Of a stretch of DNA of 64,000 nucleotides, positions 15,809-24,539 are shown piece after piece. Within the stretch, counting starts at the first letter, position 1. Each line of letters opens with the position of its first letter. Both the position numbers and the translations under genes were made by a program. This stretch comes from Pelosinus sp. UFO1. GTDB taxonomy: Bacteria > Bacillota > Negativicutes > DSM-13327. The DNA lies in the NCBI RefSeq assembly GCF_000725345.1, contig NZ_CP008852.1:4911001-4975000 (forward strand), written 5' to 3'. Under the pieces are notes generated by a model. The model saw nothing but the letters and a program-made list of their open reading frames with translations, was not told the origin of the DNA and ran no database searches.

Positions 15809-17068
15809 ATGAAAAAACGTTGGGTAGTTTTAGCGGTATCATGGATCGTATTTTTCGTGGCATTTCTCGATCGGGTAAATTTGTCGGTAGCTATGCCCCT
15901 CATCTCCAAGGAATTTTCACTATCCCCAGAACAAGTCGGATATCTTTTTAGTGCATTTTTTATTACATACACCATCTTTCAGATACCAGGTGGCTATCTG
16001 AGCGACAAAGTCGGGCCAAAAAAAGTGTTGCTTGTCGCCTTAGTATGGTGGTCGATTATGACAATGGCTACAGGGGTAGCTCGTTCATTTTCCCAATTTT
16101 TTATCGTACGTGTTCTCTTTGGTATTGGCGAAGGTCTTCAGCCTCCTTGCGCCTTCAAGCTAAATAGTAATTGGTTTCCCAATCAGGAACGGGCAACTGC
16201 GAATGCAATATTTACCTCAGCATGTTCCTTCGGTCCTGCTATTGCACCGTCAATCGCTGTGGCTATTATTGGTCTCTGGGGCTGGCATGCGCTCTTTTAT
16301 ATTTTTGGTGGATTAGGCTTTGTAATTCTTCCCTTGTTACATTTTCTGGTGAAAAATTCTCCGGAAGAGGATCCTACTATCTCGAAAGAGGAATTTGAGT
16401 ATATAAAAAATGGACAAGTAGAAATAGCCCAGTCAACGTCAGATGAAACGAGTGTAGGACTCATGAGCGTACTGAAAAATCGGAATATCTGTTTATTAGC
16501 CCTTACTTATTTCGGATTTATGTGTGCATTCTTTGGTTTATTATCCTGGCTCCCCAGTTATTTAGTGAAAGCACGTGGTTTTGAATTGGTGAAAATGGGT
16601 ATCTTCTCGGGATTGCCATTTTTAGCACTGGGAATTGCCCAACCATTTGGTGGATGGCTTTCCGATAAGGTGTTTAGCGGCCACCGCAAAACCCAGGCAA
16701 TTCTTGTGAATTTAGCAGCTGGGCCAGTGCTTTATGGTGTGGTTGCAGCCCCAACAGAAAATATTGCTATGGGACTTCTGGTTTGCACAGGTTTTCTTGT
16801 AGGTATGGCGTTTGGTCCCTTATGGGCTATGCCGATGGAATCGGTTAAACGCAGTTATGTAGGTATGGCGACCGGCGTTATGAATGCAGGTGGTAGTATA
16901 GGTGGTATTTTATCTCCGATTATCATTGGATATTTGGTTGGCATGTCAGGTTATAATGCTGCATTCGTCTTTATGGGTGGTGCATTAGTCTTCACCGCTT
17001 TAGTTGTATCTTTAGTAAAATTACCTCAGAAAGTTGATGTGCATCTTACACCAACGACTGAAATTTAA
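15809..17068 (+). CDS. MFS transporter, anion:cation symporter (ACS) family
   Basis: A 419-residue, 12-span permease. The N-terminus has the ACS signature FLDRVNLSVAMPLI, and the loop after span 2 has GGYLSDKVGPKKVL; the sixth-span region reads VRVLFGIGEGLQPP. Relatives import hexuronates, glucarate, tartrate or other organic anions by proton symport. It may continue the ATC hydrolase/cysteine desulfidase transcription unit, since no hairpin separates them in the 230-base gap, or be independent. GGAGGAAGG precedes the ATG and a strong terminator follows. A cytoplasmic MCP gene lies next, so substrate transport and taxis may be linked. Substrate unknown. Confidence 0.85.
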   Translation: MKKRWVVLAVSWIVFFVAFLDRVNLSVAMPLISKEFSLSPEQVGYLFSAFFITYTIFQIPGGYLSDKVGPKKVLLVALVWWSIMTMATGVARSFSQFFIVRVLFGIGEGLQPPCAFKLNSNWFPNQERATANAIFTSACSFGPAIAPSIAVAIIGLWGWHALFYIFGGLGFVILPLLHFLVKNSPEEDPTISKEEFEYIKNGQVEIAQSTSDETSVGLMSVLKNRNICLLALTYFGFMCAFFGLLSWLPSYLVKARGFELVKMGIFSGLPFLALGIAQPFGGWLSDKVFSGHRKTQAILVNLAAGPVLYGVVAAPTENIAMGLLVCTGFLVGMAFGPLWAMPMESVKRSYVGMATGVMNAGGSIGGILSPIIIGYLVGMSGYNAAFVFMGGALVFTALVVSLVKLPQKVDVHLTPTTEI

Positions 17069-17091
17069 TTAAAACTACCAAAGATTTAAGT

Positions 17092-17150
17092 GATATTCAA
17101 TAGGAGGGTCTGGGCTACGTAATTTGTAAACCAGACCCTCCTAGAATATC
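17092..17150 (+). terminator. Large hairpin after the MFS gene
   Basis: TAGGAGGGTCTGG (17101-17113) pairs with 17131-17143, and GATATTC (17092) with GAATATC (17144) extends the stem. The T-rich tract is short and offset, so termination strength is uncertain. Confidence 0.7.
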
Positions 17151-17198
17151 AGCGTTTTGTCATTTTTGTGCACTACAACGAAAGGAATGGTTACTATT

Positions 17199-18038
17199 AT
17201 GGAAAAACAGGAAAATGAAAAAATCCCCATATTAGAGGCATTTAAATTAGTATTGCCATATTTGAATCAAATCGCACGGGAAGACATGGCAGTCGGATTA
17301 ACTGATTTAAATGAGTATTTAGGATCTCACCAAGCGAAAGGTTTTGAAATTAATTTGCCAGTAGGCAAGCCGATTAAGGGCATAGGGCGAATTGAAGAAT
17401 GTATAAAAACAGGCAAAGCCAATTATGCAGATATACCGAAAGAGATTTATGGCCGTCAACTTAAAACAATCTTCGTCCCTATCTATCAAAATAGTAAGGT
17501 TGTGGGTACGCTAAGTTCTGGTATAGATGCTCAGAACACCATGGATATGATTGATATCGTTGAGAAATTGACAGAGGCCACTGGTTATGCTACCAACAAT
17601 GTTGAACAAGTGGCGCAGGGGGCATCTGATCTAGCGGAATCTGGACAAAATAGTATTAAGTTGGCTCAGGAAATGAGCGATAAAACCCGTCAGACTACCG
17701 AACTATTGGAATTTATAAAAGCCATTGCTGCTCAAACGAATCTCCTAGGTTTAAATGCTGCCATTGAGGCAGCTAGGGCGGGAGAACATGGTCGTGGCTT
17801 TGCTGTAGTGGCAGAAGAGGTTCGCAAACTGTCTGATCAGTCACAAGAGGCAATGAAAAAAATTCAAAAAACATTACAAGAAATGAATACGGCTGTGATG
17901 CAAATGGGTAAAGCAACGGAGATAACTGGGACAGTAAGTCAACAGCAGGCGGCATCTACCCAGGAAATAATGTCTACTCTTGAGGAGATTAATAGTACAG
18001 CAAAGCGATTAGAGTTAGTTATCAATCGGTATCGATGA
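17199..18038 (+). CDS. Soluble methyl-accepting chemotaxis-type protein
   Basis: A 279-residue cytoplasmic receptor. Residues 1-125 form a small sensory domain ([27 protein letters not shown], with slight variation across relatives, and [19 protein letters not shown]). Residues 130-279 carry a short MCP signalling region with the conserved hairpin tip [21 protein letters not shown] and [17 protein letters not shown]. No membrane span is found. Such short receptors are abundant in Negativicutes and Clostridia. ATG 17199 is chosen over GTG/ATG codons upstream because AAAGGAA lies 11 bases away. Its place just after an ACS permease suggests it may sense the transported compound. Confidence 0.85.
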   Translation: MEKQENEKIPILEAFKLVLPYLNQIAREDMAVGLTDLNEYLGSHQAKGFEINLPVGKPIKGIGRIEECIKTGKANYADIPKEIYGRQLKTIFVPIYQNSKVVGTLSSGIDAQNTMDMIDIVEKLTEATGYATNNVEQVAQGASDLAESGQNSIKLAQEMSDKTRQTTELLEFIKAIAAQTNLLGLNAAIEAARAGEHGRGFAVVAEEVRKLSDQSQEAMKKIQKTLQEMNTAVMQMGKATEITGTVSQQQAASTQEIMSTLEEINSTAKRLELVINRYR

Positions 18039-18121
18039 ACTAAAGCGTGTAGATATAAAGATAGAATGGGTGGATTTGGACTGGTTCGGATTGCCTCTAC
18101 CAGGAATGTCCCGATTACTTA

Positions 18122-18150
18122 TGAAGCCATGAATTTCGTGGCTTTTTTTG
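18122..18150 (+). terminator. Terminator after soluble MCP
   Basis: GAAGCCA and TGGCTTTTTTTG around TGAATTTCG form a short stem followed by a seven-T run. Confidence 0.75.
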
Positions 18151-18333
18151 TTTTATATGGGTTTAAATAAAGAGTTAGTTACCTCCACAAAATAAGAGGG
18201 TGGTATATATTTCTCAAAAAGGTAAATTACTACAAGGGATTCATTCATATGATGAAGAAATCCCTTAACCTAATAGATGAAGAGTAGATCAATCCGCCAT
18301 AAATTGAAATAGATTCATTGGGAGAGGATTGTA

Positions 18334-19191
18334 ATGTGTGGGATTAAACCACAAGAGGAAGTGAAATTTTGGGTACTGCCACATTTGAATAACATTGAAT
18401 TACTTCGTGCCACATATATTACCCACTCTTTTACAAGACACACCCATGAAGGATTTGGGATTGGCGTTATTGAAGGTGGTGCCCTTGAGTTCTTTTATCG
18501 AGGTGAAAAGCTGATTGCTCCTTCCGGGCACATCAATTTAGTGATTCCTGGAGAAGCTCATGACGGGCACGCTGCATCAGAGATAGGTTGGTCCTACCGG
18601 ATGTTTTATCTTAAACCAGAACTGCTGCAACAAGCCGCTTTTGAGATCGCTGGTAAAGCAACTGGCATCCCCTTCTTTCGTGATGGCATTATAAAAGATG
18701 CTTATCTGGCTGCCCTTATAAGAAATTTCCATCTGATGCTGGAAGGGTCTGATATGCCCGTGATTGAACAAGAATCATATCTTTTAACAATGCTTACTCT
18801 GTGTATTTTACGTCATGCGAACGAACCTTTACTATTGCGAAGTGTAGGTAAACAGAAAAAAGAAGTGAATCGGGCAAGAGAATATATTGAGGATAATTAT
18901 AAAGAGAATATTTCCATTCAACAGCTATCTACTATTTCTGGTCTCAGCCCGTTTCATTTAATACGTGTTTTTGGAGATAGCATTGGAGTTCCCCCACATC
19001 TATATCTGAAACAGGTGAAAATTAAGCGAGCCAAGGAGCTTCTAGCTAAGGGCGTTTCTCCGCTTTTTGTTGCCCACGAATTAGGATTTGTAGATCAAAG
19101 TCACTTTTCTAAACAATTCAAGCAAATTACCGGGATTACGCCTAGTAAATATAGCAATTTTATACAAGGATTCTCTCCGAAAAAAGTCTAA
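18334..19191 (+). CDS. AraC-family regulator with N-terminal cupin
   Basis: A 285-residue regulator. The N-terminal AraC-binding cupin (about 20-160) includes SFTRHTHEGFGIGVIEGG and INLVIPGEAHDGH. The C-terminal double HTH (185-280) begins REYIEDNYKENISIQQLSTISGLSPFHLIRVF and ends LGFVDQSHFSKQFKQITGITPSKYS, the AraC signature. A GGGAG site precedes the ATG. The next gene, a B3/B4-domain protein, starts 79 bases after the stop in the same direction and may be cotranscribed or be the target. Related regulators next to amino-acid exporters or B3/B4 proteins respond to amino acids; that is inference here. Confidence 0.85.
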   Translation: MCGIKPQEEVKFWVLPHLNNIELLRATYITHSFTRHTHEGFGIGVIEGGALEFFYRGEKLIAPSGHINLVIPGEAHDGHAASEIGWSYRMFYLKPELLQQAAFEIAGKATGIPFFRDGIIKDAYLAALIRNFHLMLEGSDMPVIEQESYLLTMLTLCILRHANEPLLLRSVGKQKKEVNRAREYIEDNYKENISIQQLSTISGLSPFHLIRVFGDSIGVPPHLYLKQVKIKRAKELLAKGVSPLFVAHELGFVDQSHFSKQFKQITGITPSKYSNFIQGFSPKKV

Positions 19192-19270
19192 AATGGAGAA
19201 AAGCAATGGATTAAAAGTTAGGATTCCTATTGTTTTTTAAAAAACTTTAAAAAAGGGAGATGTCTATAAG

Positions 19271-19933
19271 TTGTATGTAACGGAATTATGGAGAAAAACA
19301 TATCCCGGAGCTTGTGTGGGATTTATGGTTCTCAGCAATGTATTTACTGCCGGGCAGTGTATAGAGCTTAAGAAGTGCAAACGTAATTTAGAAATCAATC
19401 TTCGAGAAAAATTTGTAAATGAGGAAGAGTTATCTGGTCATGAGGCAATCAAGGCCTATAACGCATATTATAAGAGATACTCTAAGACGTACCACGTATT
19501 GCAGCAGCTGAAATCAATTGTCTTTAAAGGCAAGTCCATTCCTGATGTTACGGGACTCGTTGAGGCCATGTTTATGGCAGAACTTAAAAATTGCCTTTTA
19601 ACTGCGGGGCATGATTATGAGATACTTAAGTTCCCTTTAAAGCTTGATGTAGGTATGGGGGATGAAAAATATATACTGATGAATGGTAAAGAACAAATTG
19701 TGAAACGTGATGATATGATGATTGCAGATACGGAAGGGATTATCTCAAGTGTTATACATGGTCCTGACTCACGTTCGCGAATTACAACTGAAACTCGAAA
19801 AGTTGTTTTTATAGTTTATGCCCCTTCAGGTATCTCGCAAGACGTAGTATTAGGTCATTTGTCCGACATCTACGCTTATGCAAAATTAGCAGCCCCTGAT
19901 GCCAAAATAGAGCAACAAGAAGTATATAGTTAA
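19271..19933 (+). CDS. B3/B4 (PheRS beta-like) domain protein
   Basis: A 220-residue protein of the stand-alone B3/B4 domain family, related to the tRNA-binding/editing module of phenylalanyl-tRNA synthetase beta. Recognisable stretches are PDVTGLVEAMFMAELKNCLLTAGHD and DTEGIISSVIHGPDSRSRIT, the typical G-P-D-x-R segment in which the family binds an amino acid or nucleotide. The start is TTG 19271, eleven bases after GGGAGA. Trans-editing of mischarged tRNA is proposed for some members, but no reaction is established for this subfamily. It follows an AraC regulator. Confidence 0.75.
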   Translation: MYVTELWRKTYPGACVGFMVLSNVFTAGQCIELKKCKRNLEINLREKFVNEEELSGHEAIKAYNAYYKRYSKTYHVLQQLKSIVFKGKSIPDVTGLVEAMFMAELKNCLLTAGHDYEILKFPLKLDVGMGDEKYILMNGKEQIVKRDDMMIADTEGIISSVIHGPDSRSRITTETRKVVFIVYAPSGISQDVVLGHLSDIYAYAKLAAPDAKIEQQEVYS

Positions 19934-20052
19934 AGCGTTTTGAGCTGTAAAATAAGGAATTTCAAATTGCAACCTATTATGAAACATAATGTAATTCTAA
20001 ACGTTCATACGTAGTAGATGTTGCGGATTTGGGGTTAATAAGTAACTAATAA

Positions 20053-20087
20053 AGAGACTGTTTGCCAATATCAGCAAACAGTCTCTT
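20053..20087 (+). terminator. Terminator after B3/B4 gene
   Basis: AGAGACTGTTTGC (20053-20065) pairs with 20073-20085, followed by TTTGTTT. It forms the first half of dispersed repeat copy 2. Confidence 0.9.
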
Positions 20088-20144
20088 TGTTTATAACATT
20101 AAAGATTAATCGGGGGGAACTGTACACTATAACCGCGAAAAAAG
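20059..20144 (+). repeat. Dispersed leader-like repeat, copy 2
   Basis: Matches 10831-10924; the common core is AAGATTAATCGGGGGGAA (20102-20119). Here the terminator half is intact and a second hairpin (AAAAAAGCCTT with AAGGCTTTTTG) follows at about 20140-20181. No gene is seen in 20145-20365. Confidence 0.65.
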
Positions 20145-20422
20145 CCTTTAAATTATTGTATAAATTTGGAAGGCTTTTTGTTTAATGCGTCAAAGATAGA
20201 TGTTATAGAATGTGATCTAAAAACTATTAAAAAATCAAAATTAGAAAGATGCGATTCAGAAGATCCATCCCTTTAATTATAACGAAATCCACGTTCCATA
20301 TGAATAAATTACTCAGGGGTAAGCAATGGTGAAATTATATATGGGGGAGGAGTAAGGCAAGACGATTGGTATCCGTCCGGAATACAAAGGTATTAGGTGA
20401 TATGAAAAGGGAGGCTAAAAAA

Positions 20423-21160
20423 TTGCGTAAATTACTTTTCATGATTTTTTTCCTTGGATGCCTAGCTTTTACGAATTCCTCTTTCGCTGAAGAGAAAAAG
20501 GATGAATGGGTTGATCATTCTTACAATTTTAAGCAGTTAAAGACTATTTTGGTTCAATATTCTTTCAGTGATAGCGTAAAGCTTGATGAATCAGAAAAAC
20601 AGAAACTAATTAATAAAATAAGTGAGATATTCTTTAATGGCAATCAAAAATCGAAGTTGCGATTCATACCATTATTGCAAGCGGAGGATACAATCGGGAA
20701 AATGGCTCAAACAAACATAACCGAACTCAAAGCCAGTGACTACGGGCAATATAATGACGTTATGGACAAAAACTTACCTAATATCGTTGATGCCATAGTT
20801 AAATTAAAAATCAATTCACAAGGATATACTACTTGGCATATCCCAGAAAGTACGGAACAAAAAATTGAGCATCATTACAGTTACGTAACTCGCTGGAATC
20901 AACAGCCACATGGTTTACCTTATGCGACTACGGAAACAATTGATAATCCGACTACTATCATAAAAATAATACCAGCCCACGATGTTCAAGTTGGTCATGC
21001 GGGTGTAGAAGTTGAGCTGTTATCAAATAATAATCCCCAAGTGGTATGGCATTTGACAGACATACGTGAAGCGGAAAGCAAGCAGCCTATCGATATGACG
21101 GGACGGATTTGCAAGCGAGCGATTGATAGACTAACAACATTAGCAAAAGGCAAAAGGTAA
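20423..21160 (+). CDS. Exported protein of unknown function
   Basis: A 245-residue protein when begun at TTG 20423, which lies eight bases after GGGAGG (20409-20414). This start gives a clean signal peptide, MRKLLFMIFFLGCLAFTNSSFA, cleaved before EEKKDE; the upstream ATG 20402 overlaps the ribosome binding site. The mature part has alternating strands and a region VKLKINSQGYTTWHIPEST and a C-terminal helix CKRAIDRLTTLAKG; the overall pattern recalls DUF4136-like periplasmic proteins of diderms, but I do not recognise the family with confidence. It heads a four-gene operon of exported proteins. Confidence 0.7.
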   Translation: MRKLLFMIFFLGCLAFTNSSFAEEKKDEWVDHSYNFKQLKTILVQYSFSDSVKLDESEKQKLINKISEIFFNGNQKSKLRFIPLLQAEDTIGKMAQTNITELKASDYGQYNDVMDKNLPNIVDAIVKLKINSQGYTTWHIPESTEQKIEHHYSYVTRWNQQPHGLPYATTETIDNPTTIIKIIPAHDVQVGHAGVEVELLSNNNPQVVWHLTDIREAESKQPIDMTGRICKRAIDRLTTLAKGKR

Positions 21161-21186
21161 CGCTCCTTATTACGGAGGGATGGCAT

Positions 21187-21702
21187 ATGAAAAAGCTAGT
21201 TCTCATAGTGACAATTCTATGGTTGACTTTTATCGGTATAAATCAAGGCAGTGCTGCTTGGGCTGCTGAAAGTTATCAAGTGACAAAGAACAACGAAAAG
21301 TTCGAAGTCGACTCTGTGACCCCTAAACTTGTAATGGAAGAAGTCAAACAGGGAGAAACGCTTCAGTCTATGGGGATATTTACAAGCGTGGCGGAAGAAA
21401 ACGAGTTTATTTCTTTAGTAGGAAGGGACTACGATAAATTTCTAACGTCTTTTGCACTGATTACCTCGAAGCAAGACCTTGATGGATTTAATGCCAAAGT
21501 TTTTGCAGGTAATGTAAGGGGACTATTTACTATAAAAGAAGCAATTATAATGATTAATGGTAACGGTACAATATGGGCAGCAGTCATTGATGGAAACCAG
21601 GTCAAATTTTTTACGAACAGTAAAGGTGAGCAAGTCATTCCCAAGACTGTCGAAAAGTGGCGGGAGCGCTTTAAGGAAAAAGAAATCATTCTCATTCGAT
21701 AA
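21187..21702 (+). CDS. Exported protein of unknown function
   Basis: A 171-residue protein with signal peptide MKKLVLIVTILWLTFIGINQ, cleaved near AWA-AES. The mature 145 residues are soluble and mixed alpha/beta; ILITRKEKFREW-like charges are present at the C-terminus (VEKWRERFKEKEIILIR). No cysteines and no known domain. It starts 26 bases after the preceding exported-protein gene behind GGAGGG, and 24 bases before the OmpH-like gene, so it belongs to the same operon. Localisation to the periplasm or outer face is inferred from the signal peptide only. Confidence 0.7.
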   Translation: MKKLVLIVTILWLTFIGINQGSAAWAAESYQVTKNNEKFEVDSVTPKLVMEEVKQGETLQSMGIFTSVAEENEFISLVGRDYDKFLTSFALITSKQDLDGFNAKVFAGNVRGLFTIKEAIIMINGNGTIWAAVIDGNQVKFFTNSKGEQVIPKTVEKWRERFKEKEIILIR

Positions 21703-21726
21703 AATTGAAAAAGGAGTTAATCTAAT

Positions 21727-22232
21727 ATGAGTAAAATAAAGTGCTTGGCTATTATGCTAGCAGTTTGCATATTGACTTTATTTGTTTTTATTGGCAGTTC
21801 CAGCGCTGCCACGTCATTAGCGACAACAGAACAAATGCCAACGAAATCATCAAATAGCCTTTCTCAAAGTAAATCTATTGGGTTTGTGGACGTAAGCAGG
21901 ATAATGTCAGAAAGTCCTATAGTGAAGTCCTTTCAGAATGAGCTTAATCAGAAAGGGAAAGAGTTATCTGATCAATTGGTAATAGAGGAGTCTAATCTAC
22001 TGCTGAGCAATTCAAACAAAGGCAGAATGCACTTTACCAGGAGTTTCTTGAACTTAAAGATAATTTAGAAAAGCAGATAGATGAAAGTGTAAAACAAGCG
22101 GCGATTGTAGTTGTAAAAGAAAAAAAGCTGGATTTTGTTATTTATAAAAATAGTGATAATGAAAATCTACCTCCCGATAGTATAGATATTACTTCAGATG
22201 TTATAGATAAGATGCAAGTGATTAACCGGTAA
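21727..22232 (+). pseudogene. OmpH/Skp-like periplasmic chaperone, single frameshift
   Basis: The first frame gives a signal peptide and SIGFVDVSRIMSESPIVKSF, then ELNQKGKELSDQLVIEESN, matching OmpH/Skp chaperones. At about 21997-21999 one base appears lost, so the frame drifts to a stop at 22068. The next frame continues the family: AEQFKQRQNALYQEFLELKD, then VKQAAIVVVKEKKLDFVIYK, ending at the stop 22232. The rebuilt protein would have about 168 residues, the normal Skp length. A genuine mutation and an assembly error cannot be told apart here. Skp-like proteins mark diderm envelopes, which supports a Negativicutes origin. Confidence 0.75.
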
Positions 22233-22322
22233 AGAAGATTCGCCGTTTATTGATAACAATTGTAGGCAGATAATAAAAAAACAGGATGGTATCTCGATAT
22301 TTGAATCGTTAGGAGAGGGAAA

Positions 22323-24041
22323 ATGAATATTTTTATAAGAATAACCTGTTACTGCTGCACGATGTTGTTTATGCTACTTGTTTTTACAGGAGCAACATAT
22401 GCCGAAGGCAAACCGTTATTTTCAGACTTTACTCCCAGCACAACCTGGGTTATGGATTCAAATTCAGGTGTAAAACTACTGGTTTTAACTTCTAAACCAG
22501 AGGGAGATGAGGGAATTGTTTACGATTGGGTGGGAGGAAGTCTTAATGGTTATGCTCAGGGTGAGGGGATTGTTAAAGAGTACAAAAAAGGTATTGTTAC
22601 TTGCTTCTATAAGGGAAGCTTTGTCCGAGGTAAAATGCAAGGGCATTTTATTGGTAAAGTATTCGGGGCAAATGAGGGTAGTATTGAGTGGAACTGTATT
22701 GATGGAAATCTCACTGGAAAGCTTGCTCTGGTATCGGCAAAGATCAAAATGGAATTCAATATGGAGAATAACAAAATAAGTTCTGGTCTAATATCAATGC
22801 CAGATGAAAATAGTACGATAGAAATTAAATGTGCTAACGGGCAAGTCATTTCAGCCAAAATGAATTTTGCCAATGGTTCTTATGAAGGTGGCTTCAATCG
22901 AAATGGTATGAATGGAAGGGGTATTTTAAAAACAACTGACGGAACTATTTACGAAGGGGAGTTTTTGAACAATAATAAGCACGGAAAAGGAAAACTTATC
23001 TTTCCTAATGGTAAGGTCTACATCGGTGATTTTGTAGAAGGGGAGATTACAGGTGATGGGACCTTATATGATAGTGCTGGTAAAATTATTGGGCAAGGAA
23101 GATGGGAAAAAAGTAAGCTCGTCGAGTCAACACCCGCAGCAAACGATCCGGTGGCATACTATACCAGAGGGCTTACGTACGAACAAAATAGTAAAAATGA
23201 TTTAGCACTGGCTGATTATAATCATGCAATTGAAATGGATCCTAAATGTATAGAAGCCTATAAATATCGGGGGCGGCTTTATGAAAAAATAAAAAAATAT
23301 GATTTAGCGATTGCCGATTACAGCAGTATTCTCAAGAATGATCCCAATCATGGGAGTGCTTATGTTAGCCGTGGAGAGTGCTATAGAGTAACAGGACGAA
23401 TTGATTTGGCAATTGCTGATTTTAATCAGGCGTTAGCAATTAACCCTAATGATGTAAATGCATATATTAAGCGGGGAGAATTATTTGCAGCACATAAACA
23501 GAATGACGTAGCACTTGCTGATTTAAATCGTGCGGTGGAACTTGAAAAATCAAATATACCTTTTGCTTTATATTCCCGAGCTAAGTTGTTAAAGAATATG
23601 GGGAGATATGAGGACGCATTTGAAGATTACAAACATGCATTGAGGAATGCCCCTCATGATATAGTTGTTTATTTTGAGCGTGGAAACCTCTATGAAGAGA
23701 TGAGGCAATATGACTTAGCAATTGCTGATTATAGTAAGGGGATAGAGATATATCCGATTGTTGCCAATGGCTATCAAAAACGGGGAGCAGCCTATGGGAA
23801 AAGCGGGCAATATGATCTTGCTGCAGGCGATTATCGCAAAGCTTTACAATTGAAAATTGCCAGTTCTACACTTAATATGACATTTTTTAATTTGGCACAA
23901 GCTCTTGAATTAACTGAACAGCAAGAGGAAGCTGCTACATATTATCAAGAAGCACTAAAATACGGCTTACTAGATAAGTGGAAAGCAAAAGCTGAATCTA
24001 GGTTGAGCGGAGAATGGAATAGCTATAAAGAGTGGATGTAG
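22323..24041 (+). CDS. Exported MORN-repeat and TPR-repeat protein
   Basis: A 572-residue exported protein. Residues 1-28 form a signal peptide ending ATYA. Residues about 50-260 contain MORN-type repeats (YEGGFNRNGMNGRGILK, YEGEFLNNNKHGKGKLIFPNG with one residue spacing, YIGDFVEGEITGDGTLYD). Residues 275-550 contain about eight TPRs with the pattern YxxRGxxYxxxxxYDLAIADYxxAI (for example KYDLAIADYSSILKNDPNHG). MORN plus TPR proteins are scaffolds; partners here are likely the cotranscribed exported proteins. It begins 90 bases after the OmpH-like gene behind GGAGAGGG and ends at a terminator. Confidence 0.82.
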   Translation: MNIFIRITCYCCTMLFMLLVFTGATYAEGKPLFSDFTPSTTWVMDSNSGVKLLVLTSKPEGDEGIVYDWVGGSLNGYAQGEGIVKEYKKGIVTCFYKGSFVRGKMQGHFIGKVFGANEGSIEWNCIDGNLTGKLALVSAKIKMEFNMENNKISSGLISMPDENSTIEIKCANGQVISAKMNFANGSYEGGFNRNGMNGRGILKTTDGTIYEGEFLNNNKHGKGKLIFPNGKVYIGDFVEGEITGDGTLYDSAGKIIGQGRWEKSKLVESTPAANDPVAYYTRGLTYEQNSKNDLALADYNHAIEMDPKCIEAYKYRGRLYEKIKKYDLAIADYSSILKNDPNHGSAYVSRGECYRVTGRIDLAIADFNQALAINPNDVNAYIKRGELFAAHKQNDVALADLNRAVELEKSNIPFALYSRAKLLKNMGRYEDAFEDYKHALRNAPHDIVVYFERGNLYEEMRQYDLAIADYSKGIEIYPIVANGYQKRGAAYGKSGQYDLAAGDYRKALQLKIASSTLNMTFFNLAQALELTEQQEEAATYYQEALKYGLLDKWKAKAESRLSGEWNSYKEWM

Positions 24042-24088
24042 TATTCAATTGATTACTAATAAATTGAATGAATCAACTCCATAAAAAA

Positions 24089-24128
24089 ATCCTCGGCAAT
24101 ACGAATGTAGTATTGCCGAGGATCTTTT
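24089..24128 (+). terminator. Terminator after MORN-TPR gene
   Basis: ATCCTCGGCAATAC (24089-24102) pairs perfectly with 24110-24123, followed by CTTTTT. Confidence 0.9.
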
Positions 24129-24225
24129 TAATTTTATAAGGAATTTGAGGCATATAGTGCCTGTAGCCTGTCGTTAACTTGCACTATATTGACCATATTT
24201 TTTCGGCAATATGCCAACTGCTTTT
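24089..24225. repeat. Duplicated terminator plus AraC 3' end, left copy
   Basis: Aligns with 27522-27672 (roughly four fifths identical by eye): a CCTCGGCAATAC hairpin, a short spacer, GCATATAGTGCCTGTA and TTGCACTATATTGACCATAT. On the minus strand 24174-24225 still encodes KAVGILPKKYGQYSAS and a stop, the tail of an AraC-family protein whose remainder is gone. Confidence 0.85.
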
Positions 24226-24485
24226 ATACGGGACAAGGGACAGGAAGCTTGTCCCTCATCTTGACCGTCCAGTTTTTAATGGAGGCAAAATTAAAATGGG
24301 TGGATTTGCAAGGTCACAGCTCGTTTTTAAGACGCCTGTCATTTTTGATACTAAAAAGATTGCGAGTTTTTGATTAATAGATTACAATTTGTAAATAAGA
24401 ACATTCTTATTCATGAATGAATATTTTTTTAAAAAACTATGTAAGAGATTCTATAGTTATACAGTGACTATTTAATAGCAATAAG

Positions 24486-24516
24486 ATCCCACTCTTATGA
24501 ATGAGTGGGATTTTAA
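24486..24516 (+). promoter_or_regulatory. Hairpin just upstream of permease gene (possible attenuator)
   Basis: ATCCCACTC (24486-24494) pairs with GAGTGGGAT (24503-24511), followed by TTTTAAAC. It ends about 15 bases before the ribosome binding site of the permease gene. The preceding ATTCATGAATGAAT (about 24411-24424) is another palindrome. Attenuation or operator function is inferred. Confidence 0.5.
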
Positions 24517-24539
24517 ACATAAAGGCTAGGAGGATTAGT

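Noticed and set aside
24179-24377. Two overlapping small plus-strand ORFs upstream of the permease gene
   Set aside because: They lie over the AraC-tail duplication and have no ribosome binding site.
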